Positions 46,350 to 55,370 of a stretch of 64,000 nucleotides of DNA are shown here, in pieces. Position 1 is the stretch's first letter; every line of letters starts with the position of its first letter. The notes below the pieces were generated by a model. It searched no databases. It was not told where the DNA came from and saw only the letters and a list, made by a program, of their open reading frames with translations. The translations under genes were made by a program, and so were the position numbers. Origin of the DNA: Anabaena sphaerica FACHB-251 (GTDB taxonomy: Bacteria; Cyanobacteriota; Cyanobacteriia; Cyanobacteriales; Nostocaceae); contig NZ_JACJQU010000021.1 of NCBI RefSeq assembly GCF_014696825.1, forward strand, positions 17,747 to 81,746, in the 5' to 3' direction.

Positions 46350-47120
46350 ATGTCTTCACAACCGCTTCAGTATTTATTTTTGAGTAGTCTGAGCTTATCC
46401 TTGTTTATTGGTAATTCCCTAGCCTTTGCCCAAACCGATAGTGTTGTTGTTCCCACAGTACCATCAGGCTCAACAACAACAGTACCATCAGGTTCATCCA
46501 CCAATATACCCACTTCCACCCCCGTTGACACCAGCACCAGATTTAGCTGTCAATATTACAACGGTAGATACACTGTTATGTATCAACCCCAAAGTCAAGC
46601 AGGTCAATTTTTTGCTTGGGCAGCACCTCAATCTTTGGGTGGTGGTTGGACTCCTCAAAATCGTTGTGAGGCGATCGCTAATCGGTTAGAATTATACCGC
46701 CCAGACGGCTTACAAGAACTGCAAATAGCTAGAGAAAATAACGAAAATATTATCTGTGTCACCACTGAAGCTAACCCCGGTTGTCGCATTGTCCTCACAG
46801 TACCACGGGATAAAGACCCCTACGCCATCCGCAGTAGTATCTTCAGCAACTTAGCTACCGCAGACAACGGACAGCAAACCACAGCTGTTAATACCTATGC
46901 TAATCGTGGTAGAGGGGGAGTAAACGAATTATACAATTTAGGTCGCACGCTTTTGGGTGGTAATAGTCAGGCTAGTTCCTCCAGAAATGGTATTAATTTA
47001 AAACCTTTCTTAGCACCTGAAGATGGTGGTACAGCTACTAAGCTGCGAAATGGGGTATCAATTGGTCGTCAGTCCCAACCACAAAAGGGTAGTATATTGA
47101 ATCCCCGGTTATTTAGATGA
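46350..47120 (+). CDS. COP23 domain protein, second copy
   Basis: A 256-residue exported protein with a signal peptide (LFLSSLSLSLFIGNSLAFAQ, cleavage about 28) and a Ser/Thr/Pro linker with two copies of VPSGSxT. The COP23 domain spans about 62-165: FSCQYYNGRYTVMYQPQ, AWAAPQSLGGGWTPQNRCEAIANRL, NIICVTTEANPGCRIVLTVPRDKDPYAIRSSIF, with the same four-cysteine spacing idea as the protein at 22706. The C-terminal about 90 residues are Gly/Asn/Ser-rich. It follows lptC on the same strand with a 192-base gap; own promoter likely. Confidence 0.85.
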   Translation: MSSQPLQYLFLSSLSLSLFIGNSLAFAQTDSVVVPTVPSGSTTTVPSGSSTNIPTSTPVDTSTRFSCQYYNGRYTVMYQPQSQAGQFFAWAAPQSLGGGWTPQNRCEAIANRLELYRPDGLQELQIARENNENIICVTTEANPGCRIVLTVPRDKDPYAIRSSIFSNLATADNGQQTTAVNTYANRGRGGVNELYNLGRTLLGGNSQASSSRNGINLKPFLAPEDGGTATKLRNGVSIGRQSQPQKGSILNPRLFR

Positions 47121-47187
47121 TCAAATCGCTCAATAAATAGATCCCCGACTTAAGAGGATGTTTTAAAAGTTTTGAATGTATAAATGA

Positions 47188-47271
47188 ACCCCTCTCCAAA
47201 CCTCTCCCCGACGCGGGGAGAGGCTTTGAAACCCCCATTCCCTCGTAGGGAAGGGGGGAAGGGGGGTTAGG
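47188..47271. repeat. CCTCTCC...GGAGAGG dispersed palindromic element
   Basis: Arms CCCCTCTCCaaaCCTCTCCCCG / CGGGGAGAGG and CCCTCGTAGGG in a gene-free spacer of 908 bases (47121-48028). Same family as 21048, 27138 and 56286. Confidence 0.75.
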
Positions 47272-47316
47272 TTGCTGAAGATTATTGGTTTCATCTAATA
47301 CTTTTCAAACAACCTC

Positions 47317-47452
47317 TAAGTAGGTAGGCGTTGAAAATTGTCGTTATGGCAAGGCAAAAGGCACTCATGCAAGAGGGAAGAGGGAAGAGACTTTCAGAGA
47401 TTTTACATTTTTGTACTTGCTTCGGTTTTTTCGAGCCTACCTACTTACTTAA
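47317..47452. mobile_element. MITE-like element, TAAGTAAGT family, copy B
   Basis: 136 bases; ends TAAGTAGGTAGGCG and GAGCCTACCTACTTACTTAA. Purine heptamers (AGAGGGAAG) occupy the centre where copy A has GGGAACA units. No coding capacity. The rest of the spacer to 48028 is AT-rich without a gene. Confidence 0.8.
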
Positions 47453-48028
47453 TATTAATAAATTCAGTTTTGACTTTTTTGTAAATTTTGCAAGGAGGCT
47501 TTAGGCTGTAGTGAGTTTTTAAACTTAAAAATATAAATTTTCCGTAAAAATACATTTATCCTTATCAAGGATTAAAAATTTGCAGATAGCTTGCAGTGAT
47601 GGGAAATACCTTGAGAAGGTACAGGATTTGTCAAGATGTTAATAGATGTATAAAATCGCAATTGAATAAGAGGAAAAGTGTGTGATGTTCCTTTACCCTT
47701 TGCGTTTTAACATTTTTCAATAAAGGGTGTAATTATTGATTGATGGTACTTGCAGCCTAAATTACCCAGCTTTTTTTTACATAACTGCCAGTTTGAGGTT
47801 GCAATTTCCAAAAATTGTGATAATTTGGTACGATATCTCCAAATACGTATGCCTCTGTTACTAAAGTTAACAAGAGCATATTTGCCTTCTCAAGATGAGG
47901 TTCAGTAATTATCTACACGCACAAAGCTAAACACAAGGGACTAAGTTGTAAAAAATCATATAATCTTAACCCTTAGTTAAATTTACTGTAAGCAGTTTCT
48001 AGTATTTTTTTAACAACAATTTATAACG

Positions 48029-48784
48029 GTGGTAAATCTACTGACAAGTGATATGAATCTGGTTCTGCAATTTGGCGATGCCTCCGGCGAGCGAAGCGAT
48101 CGCATACTGACTGCCCCAGAAGTTCTGCAATTACTGGCAAAATACCAACTAGTTCCACCATTACTTAAAGAGGTGGTGATTGATCAAGCGATCGCACAGA
48201 TTGAGTGTACGCCACAAGAGGAGCAACTTGCCTGTGAACAGTTAGCCCAACAATATCAAGGGCGACAAGAACAGGGAATAAGTTCCGAACAGTTGAATAA
48301 TATAGCCATTCGCCAACTAAAAGTAGAGAAGTTCAAAGAAGCTACTTGGGGACAAGATTTAGACTCTTACTTTTACCAACGCAAACCCCAGTTGGATCGA
48401 GTTATATATTCTCTGATTACCACTTCTGATATTGGAATTGCTCAAGAAATCTACTTCCGCATCCAAGAAAGTGAACAGTCTTTTGCTCAACTGGCGCGGG
48501 AATACGCCCAAGGTCCTGAAGCCCAGACAGATGGGTTAGTTGGTCCTGTGGAATTACAATCTCTCCATCCAATGTTGACGAGAGTTTTGTCTGTGAGCCA
48601 ACCACAGCAACTTTCACCACCGACTCAAATAGGAGAATGGATAGTGATTGTTCGACTAGAAAAGCTACTACCTGCTCAGTTGGATCGGCAAATGCGTCAG
48701 CGATTGCTAAACGAACGTTTTCAGAGTTGGCTACAAACCCAAATAGCACCACAAAACTGGCAAATTAAACAATCAGAAGATTGA
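48029..48784 (+). CDS. Parvulin-type peptidyl-prolyl isomerase of a secretion cluster
   Basis: A 251-residue protein with N-terminal SurA-like helices and a PpiC/parvulin domain at about 120-215 (AQEIYFRIQESEQSFAQLAREYAQGPEAQTDGLVGPVELQSL). No signal peptide. The frame starts at GTG 48029; an ATG at 48053 is equally possible. A HIP-like palindrome (48075-48103) adds about seven residues (ASGERSD) near residue 18 without shifting frame. It precedes the C39-like ABC exporter by 116 bases and HlyD beyond that, a gene set typical of cyanobacterial type I secretion, where the isomerase may hold or fold the cargo. Confidence 0.85.
   Translation: MVNLLTSDMNLVLQFGDASGERSDRILTAPEVLQLLAKYQLVPPLLKEVVIDQAIAQIECTPQEEQLACEQLAQQYQGRQEQGISSEQLNNIAIRQLKVEKFKEATWGQDLDSYFYQRKPQLDRVIYSLITTSDIGIAQEIYFRIQESEQSFAQLAREYAQGPEAQTDGLVGPVELQSLHPMLTRVLSVSQPQQLSPPTQIGEWIVIVRLEKLLPAQLDRQMRQRLLNERFQSWLQTQIAPQNWQIKQSED
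48075..48103. repeat. HIP-like palindrome inserted in the parvulin gene
   Basis: GCGATGCCTCCGGCGAGC, then GAAGCGATCGC: the dispersed cyanobacterial palindromic form seen between genes in Nostoc-type genomes. It lies inside the open frame. Confidence 0.72.
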
Positions 48785-48900
48785 ATGAGTTGGGATATGA
48801 ACCAGAGCAAAACTGAACTGCTGGCGAGTGCCAAAATAGTCTCTGTACATTCCCAAGCCAATTATTCGCCCAAACAGTAGATTAATTAATTTTCATAAAC

Positions 48901-51900
48901 ATGACTTATAGTAATAACGCCTTTGCAGGATTTCTCTCCACCGTTGCCGGATTTGAAGAATTATCAGCAGCGGAAAGAAACAATCTCCTATCACAACAGC
49001 AAGCTTTACGCTACCGTATAGGTCAAAAAATAATTAGTAAAGAAAAACTACCAGACCGCATAGCAATTCTTTACGAAGGCAAAGTAAGGTTATTAGGATA
49101 TGACCCACAGACTCAATTACCAGTTACCTTAAAAATACTAGAACCGGGAGCAATAATTGGCGAAATTAGTTTGTTGCGGCAGATTGCTTGCGAAACAGCG
49201 ATCGCATCCACCGAAGTCATTTGTTTAACCTTCAGTACAGCAGATTATTTACGTCTGATTTTCCAAAATCCAGCCTTTGCTAATGAGCGCCAAAACTGTA
49301 GTCATATCATAGAAGTATTTGATGTTCTTAGCCCACTGTTAGCTCAACAAGCTAATGCTAGTTTAAAGATCAAAGAAATCAGTCAACAAGTTTTATCAGG
49401 GGCGAAAATCCATTACCTACCACCAGGAAAATCCTCTTTAACACAACTGGAAAGTGATAGAATCTGGCTTGTCAGTGGTGGTGGTACAGTAGCTAATTTT
49501 CCCCCTGGTTCTCATTTAGAATCTACTAGTAATAGAGACGTTTTAGAAGTAACAGGGAGCAGTCCTGCACGTTTGTTAGGTATCAATCCCGCAGATATCT
49601 CATTTCTGAATCAAGAGCAACTAGAAGAAGCACTAATAGATCATCAACAACAAATCACAGATGAATTAGAGATTCCTTACGCCACAATTGAGGAAGTTCT
49701 CCCCTCACCACCCCAAAGACCACAAGCGCAACAAAACAACCAGAAATACCCATTTTTTCGCGGACAGGGCGAAAACAATTCGACCCTGGCTTGTTTCCAA
49801 ATGTTAGCCAAGCATTTAGAAATACCCTTGCGAAAGGAAGTAGTACGTCGAATTTTAAATGAAAATATTAAACGTCAAGGCAATATATCCTTTCAGCTTT
49901 GTGCTTATTTAGGAGAATTAATAGGTCTCAAATCCCAATTAGTAGATGTTCCCGCTACCGCAATTACACGCATCCCCACACCAGCACTAATTCAGTATCG
50001 AGATAGCTATGCTGTCATATATGCAGTAGAGGCAAATACAGTAGTTTTAGCTGTGCCATCAAAAGGGATTATCAATTGCAAGCCCGGCAAACTACTGGAA
50101 GAAATAGAAACTGATCAAACCAACTTGCAACCGCAACTGAGGGTATTACTTTTCAGTGCGACTCAAGAAACACCTCAACAACGCTTTGGTTTAAGCTGGT
50201 TTCTACCATATCTATCACGTTACCGTCGAGTCTTAATAGAAGTATTTATCGCTTCCTTTTTCGTCCAACTGGCAGCTTTAGCTAACCCCCTAGTCATTCA
50301 GTTAATCATTGATAAAGTCATCGTTCAAAATAGTATTAGTACCCTGAATGTTTTAGGGGTTTTACTATTAGCAGTTAGTGTATTTGAAGCAATACTAACT
50401 ACACTGCGGACTTACTTATTTGTAGATACTACCAACCGCATTGATATGAGTTTGGGGTCACAAATTATTGACCACTTACTCAGATTACCATTGCGCTATT
50501 TTGAACGTAGACCAGTAGGTGAACTAGCGACTCGCGTCAATGAATTAGAAAATATTCGCCAGTTTCTCACAGGTACAGCCCTAACAGTGGGATTAGATGC
50601 AGTATTCTCGGTGGTTTATATCATCGTCATGCTGTTTTATAGTTGGCAACTGACTTTAGTGGGGTTAGGAACAATTCCTTTATTTGTGGTGATTACATTA
50701 ATTGCCGCCCCGACAGTGAGCCGACAGTTACGAGCCAAAGCTGAACGCAACGCCGCCACTCAATCTTACTTAGTTGAGGTAATGTCAGGCATTCAAACAG
50801 TAAAAGCGCAAAATATTGAATTGCGATCGCGTTTTTCCTGGCAAGAACGATACGCTAAGTTTGTGTCCGCAGGGTTTAAAACAGTCATTACTTCCACTTT
50901 AGCTAATTCCACCAGTCAGTTTCTCAACAAACTCAGCAGCTTACTAGTTTTGTGGGTAGGAGCTTATTTAGTATTAAAAGGAGACTTAACTTTAGGGGAA
51001 TTAATCGCTTTTAGAATTATCTCCAGTTACGTTACTAGTCCCATATTACGTTTAGCGCAAATCTGGCAGAACTTCCAAGAAACTGGTTTATCTTTAGAAC
51101 GATTAAGCGATATTGTTGATACACCCCAAGAAGCAGAAGCAGACAGAGATAATATTCCCTTACCTGCCATATCTGGGGCAGTCAAATATGAAAATGTTTC
51201 CTTCCGATTTGCCCCTAGTGGACCACTGCAACTGAACAATGTCAGCCTCGATTTTCCCGCTGGTAGATTTGTTGGGATTGTGGGACAAAGTGGTTCAGGC
51301 AAAAGCACAATGATGAAATTGCTGCTGAGACTTTATAACGTTGAGTCGGGCAGAATTTTGATTGATGGTTATGATGTCAGTAAAGTAGAACTTTATTCGG
51401 TGCGTAGACAAATTGGTGTCGTTCCTCAAGATCCACTGTTGTTTGATGGCACAGTTCAAGAAAACATTGCGCTGACCAATCCTGATGCGACAACAGAGGA
51501 AATTATCGAAGCTGCAAAAATTGCTGTTGCCCATGAATTTATCATGAACCTGCCCAATGGTTATAACTCAAGAGTTGGCGAAAGAGGTTCAGCCCTTTCT
51601 GGAGGACAAAGACAGAGAATTGCGATCGCCCGTTCGATTTTACAAAAACCTAAATTATTAGTCTTGGATGAAGCCACCAGCGCCTTAGATTATCCTACCG
51701 AAAGACAAATATGTCTGAATTTAGCCAGAGCATTTCAAGGTACTACCGTTTTCTTTATTACTCACCGTCTCAATACTGTTAGTAATGCAGATACAATTAT
51801 TGTTATGGATGGTGGTAGGGTGATAGAACAAGGTAGCCATCAAGAATTAATGACTGCTAAAGGTCATTATTTCTACCTTTATCAACAGCAAGAAGTCAAT

Positions 51901-51906
51901 TTGTAA
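48901..51906 (+). CDS. ABC exporter with N-terminal cyclic-nucleotide and C39-like domains
   Basis: A 1001-residue inner-membrane exporter of type I secretion. Order: cyclic-nucleotide-binding-like domain (about 8-125, ILYEGKVRLLGYD, GAIIGEISLLRQ), a linker, a C39-peptidase-like domain (about 283-410), six membrane helices (about 430-720), and the ATPase with Walker A GQSGSGKST (about 796), signature LSGGQRQRIAIARS and Walker B LLVLDEATSALD. In the C39 domain the catalytic D-C-G is replaced (GENNSTLACFQML), so it is probably a non-cleaving C39-like domain that holds substrates, as in HlyB. HetC-like proteins in Nostoc share this layout, and identity to HetC cannot be excluded. HlyD follows 157 bases on. 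Confidence 0.9.
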   Translation: MTYSNNAFAGFLSTVAGFEELSAAERNNLLSQQQALRYRIGQKIISKEKLPDRIAILYEGKVRLLGYDPQTQLPVTLKILEPGAIIGEISLLRQIACETAIASTEVICLTFSTADYLRLIFQNPAFANERQNCSHIIEVFDVLSPLLAQQANASLKIKEISQQVLSGAKIHYLPPGKSSLTQLESDRIWLVSGGGTVANFPPGSHLESTSNRDVLEVTGSSPARLLGINPADISFLNQEQLEEALIDHQQQITDELEIPYATIEEVLPSPPQRPQAQQNNQKYPFFRGQGENNSTLACFQMLAKHLEIPLRKEVVRRILNENIKRQGNISFQLCAYLGELIGLKSQLVDVPATAITRIPTPALIQYRDSYAVIYAVEANTVVLAVPSKGIINCKPGKLLEEIETDQTNLQPQLRVLLFSATQETPQQRFGLSWFLPYLSRYRRVLIEVFIASFFVQLAALANPLVIQLIIDKVIVQNSISTLNVLGVLLLAVSVFEAILTTLRTYLFVDTTNRIDMSLGSQIIDHLLRLPLRYFERRPVGELATRVNELENIRQFLTGTALTVGLDAVFSVVYIIVMLFYSWQLTLVGLGTIPLFVVITLIAAPTVSRQLRAKAERNAATQSYLVEVMSGIQTVKAQNIELRSRFSWQERYAKFVSAGFKTVITSTLANSTSQFLNKLSSLLVLWVGAYLVLKGDLTLGELIAFRIISSYVTSPILRLAQIWQNFQETGLSLERLSDIVDTPQEAEADRDNIPLPAISGAVKYENVSFRFAPSGPLQLNNVSLDFPAGRFVGIVGQSGSGKSTMMKLLLRLYNVESGRILIDGYDVSKVELYSVRRQIGVVPQDPLLFDGTVQENIALTNPDATTEEIIEAAKIAVAHEFIMNLPNGYNSRVGERGSALSGGQRQRIAIARSILQKPKLLVLDEATSALDYPTERQICLNLARAFQGTTVFFITHRLNTVSNADTIIVMDGGRVIEQGSHQELMTAKGHYFYLYQQQEVNL

Positions 51907-52063
51907 ATACTTAGTTGACAGTGGAAGAAGGCAAAGGTTGATTAATTTTCCCCTGCCTCCTGTACCCTGTCACCTACAGTATTAATCTTAATAATCTGAA
52001 AATCAATCCTGTTAATCCTTTAATCTTCACATCCTCAGCTAAAATCCAAAATCTAAAATTGTT

Positions 52064-53629
52064 ATGACTCAACTTAATGGTAATCAAATTAACGGCAACG
52101 GCAACGGAAATAAACCAAATTTAGGGTTGCTTACACCTCCCAAAAAAGCTAAAACAGAATCTTTAAATAATGCCTATCAAGATAACTTTGAACAATCTAT
52201 AGTCTTACGGCAATCACCTGTATGGTCACGAACCATCATGATCACCCTGATGGTTGTAGCCTGTTTTGGAGTAGGTTGGGCTTATTTTGCCAAAATTGAA
52301 CAAGTAGTTCCCGCTACAGGTCAATTAAAGCCAGAGGGAACAGTTAAAGAAGTACAAGCTCCAATTAGTGGAGTTGTCAAATCTGTTTATGTAAAAGACG
52401 GACAAGAAGTAAAAGAGGGAGACCTGCTCGTAACATTTGAATCCGTTGCTACCCTAGCTGAGTTAAGTTCCTTAAATAAAATTCGCGTTGCTTTAACCAA
52501 AGAAAACGATATTTATCGTCGCTTGATGGGAGCAAGCGCAGGTATCACATCAGAGTTGGATTTTTTACGTGGTAAGTTACCCGCAGAAACAGCTTTTCTC
52601 CTCAAAAGTCGAGCATCTTTAGTAGCAGAAAATGAACTACTGCGTTCTCAACTAAAAAACACCACACCAGATGCTGGTAACGGAATTGACGAACAACAAC
52701 TTCTCATAGCTGCTAAAACAGAATTAGATTCCCGGTCTGCCGCAGCTAGATTGGAAGTAGAAAAAATCCGAAAGCAACTATCGCAAACACTAGTAAAAAG
52801 AAAAGATACTCAAGCTAGTTTGGTAATTCAAGCAGGGATTTTAGATAAACTCAAAATCTTAGCAGTAGAAGGGGGAATTTCCCAGCTGCAATATCTGAAT
52901 CAGCAACAGCAAGTACAAACTCTCAAGGCGGAAATAGAGCAATTAATGGAGGAAGAAAAACGCCTCCAGTTTGATATTCAAAGAGGACAGCAGCAAGTAA
53001 CAAATACAGTAGCAGTTACTGATAAAAATGTGCTGGATCAGATAGCTAACAATAAAAAGCGAATTGCAGAAATTGATAGCCAATTTATGAGGATTATTCT
53101 CGATAATGAGCAGAGATTGGCAGACATTAATAGTAAGATTTCCCAGACACAATTAAATGTCAGATATCAAGAACTTCGCGCTCCTGTAGCGGGGATAATA
53201 TTTGATATGCAAGCTAAAAATCCTGGTTTTGTAGCCAACGCCACGCAAAAATTATTGCAAATTGTCCCCAATGATAAATATGTTGCTGAAGTATTTATCA
53301 CCAATAAAGATATTGGGTTTGTCAAGGAAGGTATGAAAGTGGATGTGAGAATCGATTCCTTTCCTTTTAGTCAGTTTGGAGATATTAAAGGTCAGGTAAT
53401 TGATATTGGTTCAGATGCTTTACCTCCTGATCAGATTCATCAATTTTACAGATTTCCGGCTAGAGTTAGTTTGGATAAACAAAGCATAGTAGCTCAAGGT
53501 AGAAACATTCCTTTACAGTCGGGGATGTCCATTACTGCTAATATTAAAGTCCGTGAGGAACGAAGTGTATTGAGTTTGTTTACGGAGATGTTTACCAAGC
53601 AAGTGGATAGTTTGAAAGAGGTGAGGTAA
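52064..53629 (+). CDS. HlyD-family membrane fusion protein
   Basis: A 521-residue periplasmic adaptor of the type I secretion system. The N-terminal about 60 residues are cytosolic and Asn-rich (NGNQINGNGNGNKPN), then one membrane helix (TIMITLMVVACFGVGWAYF), a lipoyl-like half (GQLKPEGTVKEVQAPISGVVKSVYVKDGQEV), a long coiled coil (about 135-375) and the second half with the barrel region (FVKEGMKVDVRIDSFPFSQFGDIKGQV). It links the ABC exporter encoded upstream with a TolC outer-membrane channel, which is not in the window. A perfect palindrome with T-run follows. Confidence 0.92.
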   Translation: MTQLNGNQINGNGNGNKPNLGLLTPPKKAKTESLNNAYQDNFEQSIVLRQSPVWSRTIMITLMVVACFGVGWAYFAKIEQVVPATGQLKPEGTVKEVQAPISGVVKSVYVKDGQEVKEGDLLVTFESVATLAELSSLNKIRVALTKENDIYRRLMGASAGITSELDFLRGKLPAETAFLLKSRASLVAENELLRSQLKNTTPDAGNGIDEQQLLIAAKTELDSRSAAARLEVEKIRKQLSQTLVKRKDTQASLVIQAGILDKLKILAVEGGISQLQYLNQQQQVQTLKAEIEQLMEEEKRLQFDIQRGQQQVTNTVAVTDKNVLDQIANNKKRIAEIDSQFMRIILDNEQRLADINSKISQTQLNVRYQELRAPVAGIIFDMQAKNPGFVANATQKLLQIVPNDKYVAEVFITNKDIGFVKEGMKVDVRIDSFPFSQFGDIKGQVIDIGSDALPPDQIHQFYRFPARVSLDKQSIVAQGRNIPLQSGMSITANIKVREERSVLSLFTEMFTKQVDSLKEVR

Positions 53630-53658
53630 TTTAAAATTTGTCAATTTAATACGTTAGG

Positions 53659-53696
53659 TTGTAGGGATAATTCATGAATTATCCCTACAATTTTTT
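53659..53696 (+). terminator. Terminator after the HlyD gene
   Basis: A perfect 32-base palindrome (half site TTGTAGGGATAATTCA) followed by six T, 30 bases after the HlyD stop. It also marks the leader-distal border of the CRISPR array on the other strand. Confidence 0.85.
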
Positions 53697-53734
53697 GGAG
53701 TAATTTTCATCTATTTCAATCCGTTTCAATCCAA

Positions 53735-55142
53735 GTTTCAATCCAAAACTACTCAAAAGAGTAATTTTCACAATTTGCAAATATGCGAAGTTTTTTCATA
53801 ATTTCTTTGTTTCAATCCAAAACTACTCAAAAGAGTAATTTTCACGATTGCGGATACTAAATAAATAAACGCTGAATTGTTTCAATCCAAAACTACTCAA
53901 AAGAGTAATTTTCACGTTCCTCGCAATCTTTTTTTTCAGCTTGGCTGATTATTGTGAAGTTTCAATCCAAAACTACTCAAAAGAGTAATTTTCACATTCT
54001 AGCCATGGGTTTAACCTTCTGGGAATATGAGTTTCAATCCAAAACTACTCAAAAGAGTAATTTTCACCAGATGATGATGACTGGGAGACTGAAGAAACGT
54101 TTCAATCCAAAACTACTCAAAAGAGTAATTTTCACGGTGGTGGTGGTGGTGGATTACCTAAGCAGCCTCCACGTTTCAATCCAAAACTACTCAAAAGAGT
54201 AATTTTCACTAAAATTAGTTCTCTTTCTGGCATTGATTTATATCGTTTCAATCCAAAACTACTCAAAAGAGTAATTTTCACCCTTTTCCTTTTAGAAATT
54301 ATCGATTTTTAATTAGTTTCAATCCAAAACTACTCAAAAGAGTAATTTTCACTACAAATTTTCACCCGGCGGTTTTTATATTTTTGTTTCAATCCAAAAC
54401 TACTCAAAAGAGTAATTTTCACGATTGGCAGTAAAAATCAAGAGGGGCATAATGCTGGTTTCAATCCAAAACTACTCAAAAGAGTAATTTTCACAGTACC
54501 AGTAAAAAAGTAAAAATCAGAATATCTGTGGTTTCAATCCAAAACTACTCAAAAGAGTAATTTTCACCTCCTTGGTCGCTCAACTCGGTGGTTGCTTGCA
54601 GTTTCAATCCAAAACTACTCAAAAGAGTAATTTTCACAATAAAAAGTTGGCATTGCTCACGGATATTTTTGTCGTTTCAATCCAAAACTACTCAAAAGAG
54701 TAATTTTCACAGTCTTTCCCATACCAGTATGAAAGGCATCGAGGTTTCAATCCAAAACTACTCAAAAGAGTAATTTTCACCACTGGCACAGGTACAGGTA
54801 CTGGCACTGGTGGCGGGTTTCAATCCAAAACTACTCAAAAGAGTAATTTTCACCATAAAATAAAAAGTTGGCATTGCTCACGGATATTTTTATCGTTTCA
54901 ATCCAAAACTACTCAAAAGAGTAATTTTCACTCAGTCTTTCCCATACCAGTTTGAAAAGTATCGAGGTTTCAATCCAAAACTACTCAAAAGAGTAATTTT
55001 CACTTGTATTACTATAGTAAATGTAGGCAGCAAAAGGTTTCAATCCAAAACTACTCAAAAGAGTAATTTTCACTTATTTGATACAGAAGCAGAAGTGCCG
55101 ACAGGGTTTCAATCCAAAACTACTCAAAAGAGTAATTTTCAC
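53735..55142 (-). CRISPR. CRISPR array, 20 repeats, 19 spacers (type I-C locus)
   Basis: Twenty 37-base repeats at 53735, 53809, 53879, 53959, 54031, 54099, 54173, 54245, 54316, 54386, 54458, 54531, 54601, 54674, 54744, 54817, 54895, 54967, 55037 and 55106. On the plus strand they start GTTTCAATCC and end GTAATTTTCAC. The reverse complement ends GGATTGAAAC, the usual crRNA 5' handle, so transcription is inferred on the minus strand with the leader at the right, next to cas7. All repeats look identical. Spacers are 31-43 bases. At the left end, degenerate pieces of the repeat (53697-53734) mark the old end. Spacers 13/16 and 14/17 are near-duplicates (see findings). The repeat has an internal stem ACTC TTTT GAGT. 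Confidence 0.97.
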
Positions 55143-55370
55143 TGCCGACCTCGCAAACCCTTGGAAATAGGACATTTCCACAACGATTTGCGCGACCCCT
55201 GCCATAATACCCCATTCCAGAAAACAGCACAAGAGCGAAAAACGCCGAAACCCTTACAGTGTAAGGTGCGCGGGTGGTTGATAACACCCAACGAATAAAA
55301 ACTAGACAATGCAAGAGTTTCCAGCTTAGTCATAATCACTCCGACTTAACACCCACCCATCCGCGCATTT
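55143..55370 (-). promoter_or_regulatory. Probable CRISPR leader with nested palindrome
   Basis: The 228 bases between the array and the cas7 stop have no gene. Next to the first repeat lies a nested inverted repeat: outer arms CGCAAA (55152-55157) and TTTGCG (55187-55192) enclose inner arms TGGAAAT (55162-55168) and ATTTCCA (55174-55180). The leader role follows from the inferred array orientation. A second inverted pair (CCTTACAC/GTGTAAGG near 55253-55268) is visible further out. Confidence 0.65.

Noticed and set aside
53954..54773. Plus-strand reading frames across the CRISPR array
   Set aside because: They translate the 37-base repeats (FQSKTTQKSNFH and similar) and are artefacts of the array.
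54781..54816. Spacer 15 and spacer 6 as possible self-targeting spacers
   Set aside because: Their GGT/ACTGGC-rich sequence is low in complexity; no matching protospacer was seen in this window.
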